From NCBI GenBank assembly GCA_049976245.1, contig JBMFIQ010000006.1, forward strand, positions 14,753-78,752: a DNA stretch of 64,000 nucleotides, written 5' to 3'. The notes beneath the pieces are model-generated. The model was not told where the DNA came from. It worked only from the letters and a program-made list of their open reading frames with translations, and did not search any database. Shown piece by piece: positions 1-8,321 of this stretch (positions are counted from its first letter, which is position 1; every line of letters begins with the position of its first letter). The DNA comes from Microbacter sp049976245. Its GTDB lineage: Bacteria; Bacteroidota; Bacteroidia; Bacteroidales; Paludibacteraceae. The position numbers were made by a program, and so were the translations under genes.

Positions 1-1394
1 ATACGCTGAATGCATTTCGTTCCGAGCTGGCACAAACCTTAAAATTGATTACGGAGCAGACCCACGATGCACTCAAGGAAATCAATGAAACACTTGCTTC
101 AAAAATGGATGCTTTGTCCGTCAAAATGAGTGACATTAACCAATCCAACCGCGAAGCCTTGACGCTCAGTTTAAAAGAATTTACGGCCGATCAACGCTTA
201 AAAATGGAGGAATTAAAAAAAGAGCAACAAGATTTGACTTCCAAAACGGTTGATCAACTGGAAAAAACAACCAACAAGGTAGAAGAAAAAATGATGCTCC
301 TCCAACAACAGGCCAAAGAAGAAAATCAGGTGATGCGCACCACGCTCGAAAATGTTTTTGCCCGCTTTCAGGAAACGCTCGACAAAAACAACATGGCTTT
401 CAATGTCTTGCAAAAAGAGAAATTTGAACAGATGGAGCTTAAACAGAATGAATTGGTGAAAAGCACTGAAACCAAATTAGAGTTTATTCGTGTTACGGTG
501 GAAGAAAAATTGGAAAAAACCTTAAGCGATCGGCTGGGACAAAGTTTTGAAACCGTTGGTAAACAATTGATTGAAGTGCAAAAAGGGCTGGGCGAAATGC
601 AAACATTGGCACAGGACGTTGGCGGATTAAAGAAAGTGTTGAGTAATGTGAAAATGCGCGGCGGCATTGGCGAAGTGCAATTGGGCATGCTTTTGGAGCA
701 GATTTTAGCACCTGATCAATATGAAGCCAATGTCAAAACAAAAGCTGACAGCAACGATTTGGTAGAGTTTGCTATTAAATTGCCCGGACGCGACGACAGC
801 AACAAACAAGTTTGGTTGCCGGTGGATGCCAAGTTCCCCAAAGATGTGTATGAACAATTGCAAACGGCTTTTGACTTGGGAGATGTGACACAAATTGAGA
901 CTGCACAAAAAGCTTTAGAGATGACCATCAAAAAAATGGCCAAAGACATTAGCGATAAATACCTTGATCCACCCAATACCACCGATTTTGGCATCATGTT
1001 TTTGCCTTTTGAGGGCATTTATGCCGAAGTGGTGCGGAAAGCAAGCCTGTTGGAAGAGTTGCAACGCAATTACAAAGTGATTGTAACCGGTCCTACCACG
1101 TTGGCAGCCATTCTCAACAGTTTACAAATGGGATTTCGCACGTTGGCCATTCAAAAGCGCAGCAGTGAAGTGTGGAAGATTTTGGGTGCAGTGAAAAAAG
1201 AGTTTGAAAACTTTGGCGGCCTGATGCAAAAAGCTCAAAAGAACATTCAAACCGGATTGGATCAATTGGACGATGTGATGGGAAAACGCACCAAAGCCAT
1301 TCAACGAAAATTGCGCAGCGTGGAATCGCTCCCCGAATCGGAAGCTCAATTAATGCTTTCGGACGTGACCGATGATGATGATGCTGAAGGATGA
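1..1394 (+). CDS. rmuC: DNA recombination protein RmuC, 5' end cut off by the window
   Basis: The reading frame is open from base 3, so the gene starts before this window and about 463 codons are visible. The first ~190 residues are a long Glu/Lys/Gln-rich coiled coil. After it comes the conserved RmuC nuclease-like domain, with the segments GGIGEVQLG, LPVDAKFP and FLPFEGIYAE, and the tail is acidic and Asp-rich. RmuC proteins are membrane-anchored at the N terminus and limit DNA rearrangements at short inverted repeats; the fold is related to restriction-like nucleases. The N-terminal membrane anchor would lie in the missing part. The internal TTG at 45 is not a credible start because homology-like coiled coil continues upstream of it. 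The family call is firm; the exact biochemical role is less settled in the literature. Confidence 0.93.
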   Translation, partial: TLNAFRSELAQTLKLITEQTHDALKEINETLASKMDALSVKMSDINQSNREALTLSLKEFTADQRLKMEELKKEQQDLTSKTVDQLEKTTNKVEEKMMLLQQQAKEENQVMRTTLENVFARFQETLDKNNMAFNVLQKEKFEQMELKQNELVKSTETKLEFIRVTVEEKLEKTLSDRLGQSFETVGKQLIEVQKGLGEMQTLAQDVGGLKKVLSNVKMRGGIGEVQLGMLLEQILAPDQYEANVKTKADSNDLVEFAIKLPGRDDSNKQVWLPVDAKFPKDVYEQLQTAFDLGDVTQIETAQKALEMTIKKMAKDISDKYLDPPNTTDFGIMFLPFEGIYAEVVRKASLLEELQRNYKVIVTGPTTLAAILNSLQMGFRTLAIQKRSSEVWKILGAVKKEFENFGGLMQKAQKNIQTGLDQLDDVMGKRTKAIQRKLRSVESLPESEAQLMLSDVTDDDDAEG

Positions 1395-1663
1395 TGCCAT
1401 GATGTGGGAATGCTTTTGTTTTTACTTTGATCCCTTATTTTGATAAAAATCGGTCAAAAAAATGAATGATTGATTTCTTGGCGGTTGCTGTGTACATTGA
1501 TCATAGACCATTAGCTCTTTTTTCAATAATAACAAGTGTTTCGCACAATGCTCCAAACGGGTCATTTTAACAATAGGGAAGCCAATTTCAGGAGCATTCT
1601 GATGCGTCGAAAAAGAACATTTTTTTTTCGTAATAATTCATACAAAGGCTAAATTAATTTTTA
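1395..1663. other. Intergenic region between rmuC and spt
   Basis: I see no gene here. The stretch is AT-rich and ends in the spt promoter box. No convincing terminator hairpin follows rmuC. Confidence 0.5.
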
Positions 1664-1671
1664 TACCTTTG
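1664..1671 (+). promoter_or_regulatory. Promoter -7 box of spt (TAnnTTTG)
   Basis: TACCTTTG matches the Bacteroidota -7 consensus TAnnTTTG exactly. It lies 28 bp before the GTG start, giving an inferred leader of about 20 nt. I see no clear -33 TTTG partner. Confidence 0.6.
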
Positions 1672-1699
1672 CAGTCACAAACCAAAAAATATTATAATC

Positions 1700-2887
1700 G
1701 TGAGTTTACTTAGCGAAAAAATGTCCTTGTTTGATGCTCCGCAGAAGTATCAGGCAGCTGGAGTTTATCCTTACTTTCGTGCCATTGAATCGGATCAGGA
1801 CACGGTCGTGACCATCAACGGGAAACCGGTTTTGATGTTTGGGTCAAATAGTTATCTGGGATTGACTAATCACCCACGTATTAAAGAAGCTGCTATTAAA
1901 GCTGTGGAAAAATACGGTACCGGTTGTGCCGGTTCGCGTTTTTTGAATGGCACCCTTGACATCCATCTTGAATTGGAAGAACGATTGGCCAAATTGGTTC
2001 ACAAAGAACAAGCCTTGGTCTATGCCACCGGATTTTCCGTCAATTCGGGCGTCATTCCCTGCTTGGCCGGGAAAGACGACTTCTTGCTTTACGATGAATT
2101 GGATCATGCTTCCATCATTGAAGGACGGCGGCTTTCGTTTGCCAATCAATTGAAGTACAAACACAATGACATGGAATCGTTGGAACGCCAACTCAAACGA
2201 TGTGAACCCGAAAAGGTGAAACTGATCGTTGCCGATGGCGTGTTTAGTATGGAAGGCGATATTGCTAAACTTCCCGAAATGGTTGATTTGGCAAAAAAAT
2301 ACAATGCTTCCATTATGATTGACGAGGCGCACTCGTTGGGTGTTTTTGGGCAGACAAGTGCCGGTATTTGTGAACATTACGGCTTGATGGACGACGTGGA
2401 TGTCATCATGGGAACGTTTAGCAAATCGTTGGCAACGATTGGTGGATTTGTTGCTGCCGATAAAAACATCATCAACTTTTTGAAACATAACTCACGAACA
2501 TTGATTTTCAGCGCCAGTATCACGCCGGCCTCCACAGGTTGTGTGTTGGCTGCATTGGATGTGATGGCTGAAGAAACATGGCGTAAAGAACAACTCTGGG
2601 CTAATACGCATCGTGCTTTGGATGGTTTCCGGAAAGCCGGTTTTGACATTGGCAAAACAGAAACTCCAATAATTCCTCTTTTTGTTCGCGATAACAGCAA
2701 AACATTCCTGCTTACCCGAAAGCTGATGGATGAAGGCATTTTTGTCAATCCTGTCGTTTCTCCTGCCGTTCCGCCTGAAGATACGTTGATTCGTTTCTCC
2801 TTGATGGCCACGCACACTTTTGAACAAATTGACGAAGCCATTGAAAAAATTACACGTCAATCCCGATTGCTAAACATCATTCCGTAA
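1700..2887 (+). CDS. spt: Serine palmitoyltransferase (PLP-dependent, alpha-oxoamine synthase family)
   Basis: This 395-residue enzyme condenses L-serine with palmitoyl-CoA to 3-ketodihydrosphingosine, the first step of sphingolipid synthesis. It is soluble and PLP-dependent. The alpha-oxoamine synthase pattern is complete: GCAGSRFLNG near residue 75, DHAS near 134, DEAHSLGVFG with the PLP-contacting Asp208 and His211, and the Schiff-base lysine Lys242 in GTFSKS. The N terminus (SLLSEKMSLFDAPQKY) aligns with Bacteroides serine palmitoyltransferases only if translation begins at the GTG at 1700; the ATG at 1721 would remove the first seven residues. The close alternative is 2-amino-3-ketobutyrate CoA ligase (Kbl), but the N-terminal MFGSNSYLGLT and the NQLKYKHND segments favour Spt. 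The gene is monocistronic, with its own promoter and a terminator after it. Confidence 0.9.
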   Translation: MSLLSEKMSLFDAPQKYQAAGVYPYFRAIESDQDTVVTINGKPVLMFGSNSYLGLTNHPRIKEAAIKAVEKYGTGCAGSRFLNGTLDIHLELEERLAKLVHKEQALVYATGFSVNSGVIPCLAGKDDFLLYDELDHASIIEGRRLSFANQLKYKHNDMESLERQLKRCEPEKVKLIVADGVFSMEGDIAKLPEMVDLAKKYNASIMIDEAHSLGVFGQTSAGICEHYGLMDDVDVIMGTFSKSLATIGGFVAADKNIINFLKHNSRTLIFSASITPASTGCVLAALDVMAEETWRKEQLWANTHRALDGFRKAGFDIGKTETPIIPLFVRDNSKTFLLTRKLMDEGIFVNPVVSPAVPPEDTLIRFSLMATHTFEQIDEAIEKITRQSRLLNIIP

Positions 2888-2916
2888 AGCGATTAGGATT
2901 TGATTATGCTTGAAAT

Positions 2917-2968
2917 AAAAACGCATGAGCCAATGCCGAAATTCGGAAAAAGGTTCATGCGTTTTTTT
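2917..2968. terminator. Bidirectional terminator between spt and mfd
   Basis: AAAACGCATGAGCC pairs with GGTTCATGCGTTTT around a ~20-nt loop and is followed by a T-run on the plus strand. The arm is A-rich on the other side, so it also reads as a hairpin plus T-tract for the convergent mfd gene. Confidence 0.85.
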
Positions 2969-3008
2969 GTATGTGGGTTTTGAAATGAACAAGATTGGAG
3001 GTCGTTTT

Positions 3009-6000
3009 TCAGGCTTGATTTTTTATGTTCAATAGAATGGTGTAGGCTTCGCTGATGCTGTGCACGGATTCAATGACCACGGAACGTTTGCCTTTTACTT
3101 CGCGCAGTTGACAGCGATGCGGATGTTGGCTCAGATAAGACAATATTTTACCAAACGTTTCAGATTGATAATATGCGGATTGTGGATTCGATACCAAATA
3201 TGCAATCCACTTTTCATTTTTCAGAATCATCTTTTCGATGCCGAAACTTTTGGCTAACCAACGAAGTCGAACTACCTGAATCAATTCTTTTCCCTGATCG
3301 GGAATGGGACCAAATCGGTCAATCAGTTCGTTTTCAAATGCTGATAAATCGCTTTCCTGATTGATGTTATCCAATTGCCGATAAAGGTTCATGCGTTCCG
3401 AAACGCTTTCGATGTAGGGAGTTGGAAACATCATTTCAAAATCGGATTCAATTTGACAGTCAGCCACAAATTCGGTTCCCCGATGTTTTTCTTCATCAAC
3501 CTGTTGATAGAGATCCGAAAATTCTTCGTCTTTCAGTTCCTGTATTGCTTCGTTGAGAATTTTTTGATACGTTTCATATCCTAATTCGGCAATGAAACCA
3601 CTTTGTTCCGCTCCCAGCATGTTTCCGGCACCTCGAATATCCAAGTCCTGCATGGCGATATTGAATCCGCTGCCTAAGTCGGCAAAGTTTTCAATGGCCT
3701 GCAACCTTCTTCTTGCTTCCGGGGTTAGCATTTCTTCAGGAGGCGTAAAGAGATAACAGAAGGCTTTTCTGTTGCTTCGTCCTACGCGTCCTCTCAATTG
3801 ATGCAAATCGCTTAGCCCAAATTGATGAGCCTGATTGATGATGATCGTGTTCACATTGGGCATGTCAATGCCTGATTCGATGATGGATGTGGAAATGAGT
3901 ACATCGTATTCATAATCAATAAAATCTAAAATGATTTGCTCCAATTTTTCGGGAGTCATCTGTCCGTGAGCTACCGCAACACGTACCTCCGGGAGAAGCC
4001 GTTTAATCAACGATTCCATCTCATAAATGGAATGGATGCGGTTGTGAACGAAAAACACCTGTCCGTTGCGATCCATTTCGTGCGAAATAGCATCTCGAAT
4101 AAGTTGTTCGTCGAAGGAATGCCATTCTGTTTGAATCGGATATCGATTTGGCGGGGGAGTGCTGATGATGGACAAATCGCGTGCTCCCATAAGGGAAAAT
4201 TGCAAGGTACGTGGTATCGGGGTGGCCGTCATGGTTAAAGTGTCCACATTGACCTTCAACTGTCTTAATTTTTCTTTCACCGAAACGCCAAATTTTTGTT
4301 CCTCGTCAATGATCAAAAGTCCTAAATCCTTAAATTGTATGTTGCTGCCGATTAATTTATGGGTGCCGATCAAAATGTCGATTTGACCATCCTTCAATCG
4401 TTGGAGGAGTTGTTTGACGGAAGCTGCCGAACGTGCCCGGCTGATGTAATCGACCGTACAAGGAAAATCTTTCAATCGCTCGCTGAACGTGCGATAATGC
4501 TGTGCTGCCAAAACGGTTGTCGGAACCAGCACTGCCACTTGTTTGCCGTTGGTAGCCGCTTTGAAGGCTGCCCGAATGGCCACTTCGGTTTTACCAAAGC
4601 CTACGTCGCCACATACCAACCGATCCATTGGCAAAGTGGATTCCATGTCTTGTTTGACTTCCGCCGTTGCTTTGGTTTGATCGGGAGTATCCTCATAAAT
4701 GAAAGAGGCTTCAAGTTCCTGTTGCAAATAACTGTCCGGCGAGAAACTGAATCCACGTTCGGCTCGACGTCGGGCATAGAGTTGAATCAGTTCGCGGGCA
4801 ATGTCTTTTACTTTTTTCTTGGTTCGTTCTTTCAGATGTTCCCAGGCGCCGCTTCCCAATTTGTTGATTCGTGGAGTTTCTCCTTCTTTTCCTTTGTATT
4901 TTGAGATGCGATGAAGTGAATGAATGCTCACAAAAATCAAGTCGTCATCTTTGTAGATCAATTTGATCATTTCTTGACGTTTCCCGTTGACTTCGGTGGT
5001 TATCAATCCGCCAAATCGGCCAATACCGTGATCCACATGCACCACGAAATCACCAATGTTTAACTGGTTTAATTCTTTTAACGTCATGGCCACTTTCCCG
5101 GTGCGGGCACTGTCCGATCGCAATGCGTAACGATGATAGCGATCAAACAATTGATGATCGGTGTAGATGCAAAGGAATAAGTCGTGATCCGTGAATCCTT
5201 CATGCAGCGTTTTCAGAACGGGAGTAAAGGTAAGTTGATCTCCCCGATCGTGAAAAATGGAGGCAATGCGATCGTGTTGTTTTTTGCTGTCGCTGCATAT
5301 GTAGATGCGGTAGCCTTCTTCTTTTTTTTGTTTGAAATGGGTGGCGACTAAATCAAAATTTTTATGAAACGGTGGTTGCAATGCAGTATTGAATACTACG
5401 TGGGCGTCAATGTCAAATACAGGATGCAATCCAATTTCTACGGTTCTAAAGGGTGTCGTGAGCCGATTCATCTCCATGCCGTTGATAAACAATTCCAACG
5501 ATCTTTTCCCTTCATCTTTTGATTCGTTGATTTTGATCAAAAGTTCGTCGAACAAACTGTTCAATCGTTGACGTGCTAAAGCATAATCGGAAAAAACCAG
5601 CAGGGCTTTTAGCGACACAAATTCAAAAAACGGAATGGTTTCGACGTTTTGTTGTTGTTTTAAATCGGAAACAATGGCTACTTTTTCAATTTTTTCTTTT
5701 GACAATTGGGATTCAATGTCGAAAGTTCTGATGGATTCCACTTCCGACCCAAAAAAGTCAATTCGAAAGGGATTTTCATTTGAAAACGAAAAAACATCTA
5801 AGATGCTGCCTCTCACGGAGAACTGTCCGGGTTCATAGACAAAGTCAACCCGTTCAAATCCGTATTGGATGAGCAACTCAATGACAAAATGCGTGTCAAC
5901 CCGCTCACCAACATGTAGTGTCAACGTGTGGTCGTTTAATCCGTCGGGATTAACGACTTTTTCGGCCAAAGCATCGGGATAGGTGATCACCAATGCCGTT

Positions 6001-6347
6001 GGTTGGCTTGCCAAATGCTGTAATACTTCCGTACGAAGAATTTCATTGGCAGCATCCAATTTTCCCTGAACAAAGGTTCGTTTGTAGGAGGATGGAAAAA
6101 AGAATATCTTTTCATCGCCAAGCAATTGTTTCAAATCGTTGTACAGGTAACCGGCCTCATCGGCCTGATCGGCAACCACAATCCATGTTTGCTGGTTTTT
6201 TAAGTAGAGTGAAGCAAGCACAATGGCTTTGGCAGATCCAGATAAACCTTGAATGTGAAGATGCTGCCCGGAAGAGTGCAACCATTTTTCAACAGGTGCA
6301 AGTTGTGGATGAGCAGCATATAAAGTAAGTATTTCCGAAAGTTCCAT
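3009..6347 (-). CDS. mfd: Transcription-repair coupling factor Mfd
   Basis: Mfd is the DNA translocase that displaces stalled RNA polymerase at lesions and recruits UvrA. With the start placed at 6347 it is 1112 residues, normal for the family. It has an N-terminal UvrB-like region, a CarD-like RNA-polymerase-interaction domain (GDFVVHVDHGIGRFGGL, near 430), helicase Walker A GDVGFGKTE (~580), a DEEQ box (~680), the TMTATPIPRTL motif, RGRVGRS motif VI and a C-terminal TRCF domain. A longer frame opens at 6518, but its extra 57 residues are translated from an intergenic repeat copy that recurs non-coding elsewhere in the window. They also lie upstream of a TACCTTTG promoter box, so I reject them. 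From that box the leader would be only a few nucleotides. Confidence 0.95.
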   Translation of the reverse strand: MELSEILTLYAAHPQLAPVEKWLHSSGQHLHIQGLSGSAKAIVLASLYLKNQQTWIVVADQADEAGYLYNDLKQLLGDEKIFFFPSSYKRTFVQGKLDAANEILRTEVLQHLASQPTALVITYPDALAEKVVNPDGLNDHTLTLHVGERVDTHFVIELLIQYGFERVDFVYEPGQFSVRGSILDVFSFSNENPFRIDFFGSEVESIRTFDIESQLSKEKIEKVAIVSDLKQQQNVETIPFFEFVSLKALLVFSDYALARQRLNSLFDELLIKINESKDEGKRSLELFINGMEMNRLTTPFRTVEIGLHPVFDIDAHVVFNTALQPPFHKNFDLVATHFKQKKEEGYRIYICSDSKKQHDRIASIFHDRGDQLTFTPVLKTLHEGFTDHDLFLCIYTDHQLFDRYHRYALRSDSARTGKVAMTLKELNQLNIGDFVVHVDHGIGRFGGLITTEVNGKRQEMIKLIYKDDDLIFVSIHSLHRISKYKGKEGETPRINKLGSGAWEHLKERTKKKVKDIARELIQLYARRRAERGFSFSPDSYLQQELEASFIYEDTPDQTKATAEVKQDMESTLPMDRLVCGDVGFGKTEVAIRAAFKAATNGKQVAVLVPTTVLAAQHYRTFSERLKDFPCTVDYISRARSAASVKQLLQRLKDGQIDILIGTHKLIGSNIQFKDLGLLIIDEEQKFGVSVKEKLRQLKVNVDTLTMTATPIPRTLQFSLMGARDLSIISTPPPNRYPIQTEWHSFDEQLIRDAISHEMDRNGQVFFVHNRIHSIYEMESLIKRLLPEVRVAVAHGQMTPEKLEQIILDFIDYEYDVLISTSIIESGIDMPNVNTIIINQAHQFGLSDLHQLRGRVGRSNRKAFCYLFTPPEEMLTPEARRRLQAIENFADLGSGFNIAMQDLDIRGAGNMLGAEQSGFIAELGYETYQKILNEAIQELKDEEFSDLYQQVDEEKHRGTEFVADCQIESDFEMMFPTPYIESVSERMNLYRQLDNINQESDLSAFENELIDRFGPIPDQGKELIQVVRLRWLAKSFGIEKMILKNEKWIAYLVSNPQSAYYQSETFGKILSYLSQHPHRCQLREVKGKRSVVIESVHSISEAYTILLNIKNQA

Positions 6348-6355
6348 AAGTGGTG

Positions 6356-6363
6356 CAAAGGTA
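6356..6363 (-). promoter_or_regulatory. Promoter -7 box of mfd (TAnnTTTG)
   Basis: On the minus strand the sequence reads TACCTTTG, ending 8 bp before the proposed ATG. The predicted transcription start is within about 3 nt of the start codon, so the mRNA may be nearly leaderless. This box decides the mfd start call. Confidence 0.6.
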
Positions 6364-6377
6364 CAAAAAACGTTTTT

Positions 6378-6452
6378 ATGAAACGAGCCGTAAAAAGAGC
6401 TTATGCTCAAGAGCATGACTATTTGGCGAGTGCCATTCAATCTTGGTGTTGA
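6378..6452 (-). repeat. Dispersed ~95-bp intergenic repeat, copy a
   Basis: Minus-strand copy, somewhat truncated at its 5' side. It contains ACTCGCCAAATAGTCAT, TTGAGCATAAGCTC, a T-tract, and CGGCTCGTTTCATA. It shares the AACACCAAG..GAATGG segment with copy e2. It lies between the mfd promoter and the divergent T9SS gene. Confidence 0.8.
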
Positions 6453-6588
6453 AAATGAAAATTGATGAATATAAAATATTTTCTTATGTGTCGATTTTGG
6501 GTTGCTTTGTTCGAGCATTTCTATTTTTATGTTGTTTCCGATAAAAATAATTTTATGTCAATAGATAACAAAAGTTATGAAAACAATT

Positions 6589-6596
6589 TATCTTTG
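6589..6596 (+). promoter_or_regulatory. Promoter -7 box for the T9SS protein (TAnnTTTG)
   Basis: TATCTTTG is an exact consensus match 154 bp before the ATG at 6751, which implies a long AT-rich leader. Confidence 0.45.
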
Positions 6597-6750
6597 TCTT
6601 CAAATAGAGCTTTTAATGTTTAGTAATAGACAACGGATGAACGAAAGTAAAAGTCAGTTATACAATGGTTCTTCAAACGAAAAAATCAGAAAATGATAAG
6701 CGGTTGGCTATATTTTTTTCTTTTTAATCATTATTTAAAATTTTATCATT

Positions 6751-8217
6751 ATGAAAACAGTTTTACACTTTTTAATTATGTTGATTTTTACTCCGTTGCT
6801 TGTTGAAGCGCAAGTGGGGAATGTGACACCATCAAACGTGATACCAAACGGAAATTTTGAAATGTGGGATTCTACAAAGTATCAGCAGCCTTTGTATTAT
6901 GAAATGACCAATAACGTTGAATCCATTTATTACATCGGTAGCTCCAATGTTACTCAAGTTGCTTCCATTGAACATGGTTCCTATGCCGTTCAACTGCAAA
7001 CACTGGCAAATGCCACCGATACAGTTGCCGCTGTTATGTCCAATGCGACGCTTTTGAACGGGCCCGATCCTGCAACTTGGAAAGGCGGCATTCCTTGCAC
7101 CGTACAACCAACGGGGATTACCGGTTATTATGAATACAATGTTTCCGATCGGAGTGATTCTGCCGTCATTGCGGTTCAATTCAAGAAAAACACGGTGGTG
7201 CTGGCAACATATATTTATTACTTGAGCGGACTTCACACATCGCCTGCTAATTTTAATTTTACGTTTTCGCCCGCACTCACTCAAATGCCTGACACTGTTT
7301 TGCTGATATTCCTTTCGAGCGATTTGATCCATTCCAAAAACGGGAAAGCCGGCAGTACGTTGATTCTTGACAATGTCAGCTTCACGGGGGTGGCTTCTCA
7401 ACCATCCATGTTGAATGGCGATTTTGAACAGTGGGAAACGCTCTCCACAGCGCCTAAATTGGTTGATTGGTACTCCGATCCCGACAATGTGACCCGCACT
7501 ACCGATGCCAAAAGCGGCACCTACGCCGTTCAATTGACTACCATTGCCGGTTCTAACAATGGCAACTTCAATATATTTCCCGGTTATATTACCAACGGAA
7601 ACTGGAACAATAATAAATTTACGGGAGGCTTCCCATGTGTTGTCTCCAACGATACGCTGGTTTTTTGGTACAAGTACGCACCTGCCAATCCAAACGATTT
7701 AGCCAATATTAGCATTAGTTTTAAGAAAAACGGGACATCAATTGGCGGAAATGGTACCACGTTGAGTGCTGCTTCCACTTATACTTTAGGAAAACTTCCC
7801 ATCAATTTTGGAGGTAATGTTTCTGATACGGCCATGATTCAAATTACCAGTTCATATTGGTTGGGTCAGACATGGGCTGATACGGCAAGAAGTTATGTGG
7901 GTGCCGTTTTGAAGATTGACGGGCTGGCTTTTGCTTCCACTTTAGCAACCGGAATCAATGATCAGCATGCCAATGCCACAATCACTTTTTTCCCAAATCC
8001 GATGAAAGAAACGGGCATGTTCCATTTTTCATCCGATATGGATTTGAGCCATACTGAAATTGTGTTTTACAACGTAGATGGTACGATGGTCAAAAAGATG
8101 ACGGTGCCTACTCATTGGTTAACCATTTCAAAAGCAGACTTCCCGACGGGAATTTATTTTTACAAAATCACGCAACAAAATCAACCAATCAAAACAGGGA
8201 AAATCATTGTGGAATAA
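6751..8217 (+). CDS. Secreted T9SS cargo protein with duplicated beta-sandwich-like domain
   Basis: 488 residues, starting with a clear signal peptide (hydrophobic core FLIMLIFTPLLV, cut after VEAQ). Two related segments follow, each opening with an NG(N/D)FE.WE-type motif and continuing to YAVQL (about 28-90 and 222-275). This suggests an internal duplication of a carbohydrate-binding-like or PCMD-like beta domain. The last ~80 residues (FFPNPMKETG ... GIYFYKI ... GKIIVE) form a type A T9SS C-terminal sorting domain, so the protein should cross the outer membrane and be anchored or released. Substrate and function are unknown; no catalytic motif is visible. It is a single-gene unit with a terminator behind it. 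Confidence 0.85.
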   Translation: MKTVLHFLIMLIFTPLLVEAQVGNVTPSNVIPNGNFEMWDSTKYQQPLYYEMTNNVESIYYIGSSNVTQVASIEHGSYAVQLQTLANATDTVAAVMSNATLLNGPDPATWKGGIPCTVQPTGITGYYEYNVSDRSDSAVIAVQFKKNTVVLATYIYYLSGLHTSPANFNFTFSPALTQMPDTVLLIFLSSDLIHSKNGKAGSTLILDNVSFTGVASQPSMLNGDFEQWETLSTAPKLVDWYSDPDNVTRTTDAKSGTYAVQLTTIAGSNNGNFNIFPGYITNGNWNNNKFTGGFPCVVSNDTLVFWYKYAPANPNDLANISISFKKNGTSIGGNGTTLSAASTYTLGKLPINFGGNVSDTAMIQITSSYWLGQTWADTARSYVGAVLKIDGLAFASTLATGINDQHANATITFFPNPMKETGMFHFSSDMDLSHTEIVFYNVDGTMVKKMTVPTHWLTISKADFPTGIYFYKITQQNQPIKTGKIIVE

Positions 8218-8239
8218 AAAGTGTTGCATTCCATCATAC

Positions 8240-8284
8240 AACGACTGCCAATCTGTTCATTGGAAACAGATTGACAGTCGTTTT
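8240..8284. terminator. Bidirectional terminator between convergent genes
   Basis: AACGACTG.CAATCTGTT pairs with AACAGATTG.CAGTCGTT (one mismatch) around a short loop, followed by TTTTC. It sits between the plus-strand T9SS gene and the minus-strand RND gene. Confidence 0.85.
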
Positions 8285-8321
8285 CATGTAAATGGAGTTG
8301 TTTTATTGTGATTGAATTGCC

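Noticed and set aside
6348..6518. N-terminal extension of Mfd by 57 codons
   Set aside because: It is translated repeat DNA, lies upstream of the promoter box and does not resemble the family.
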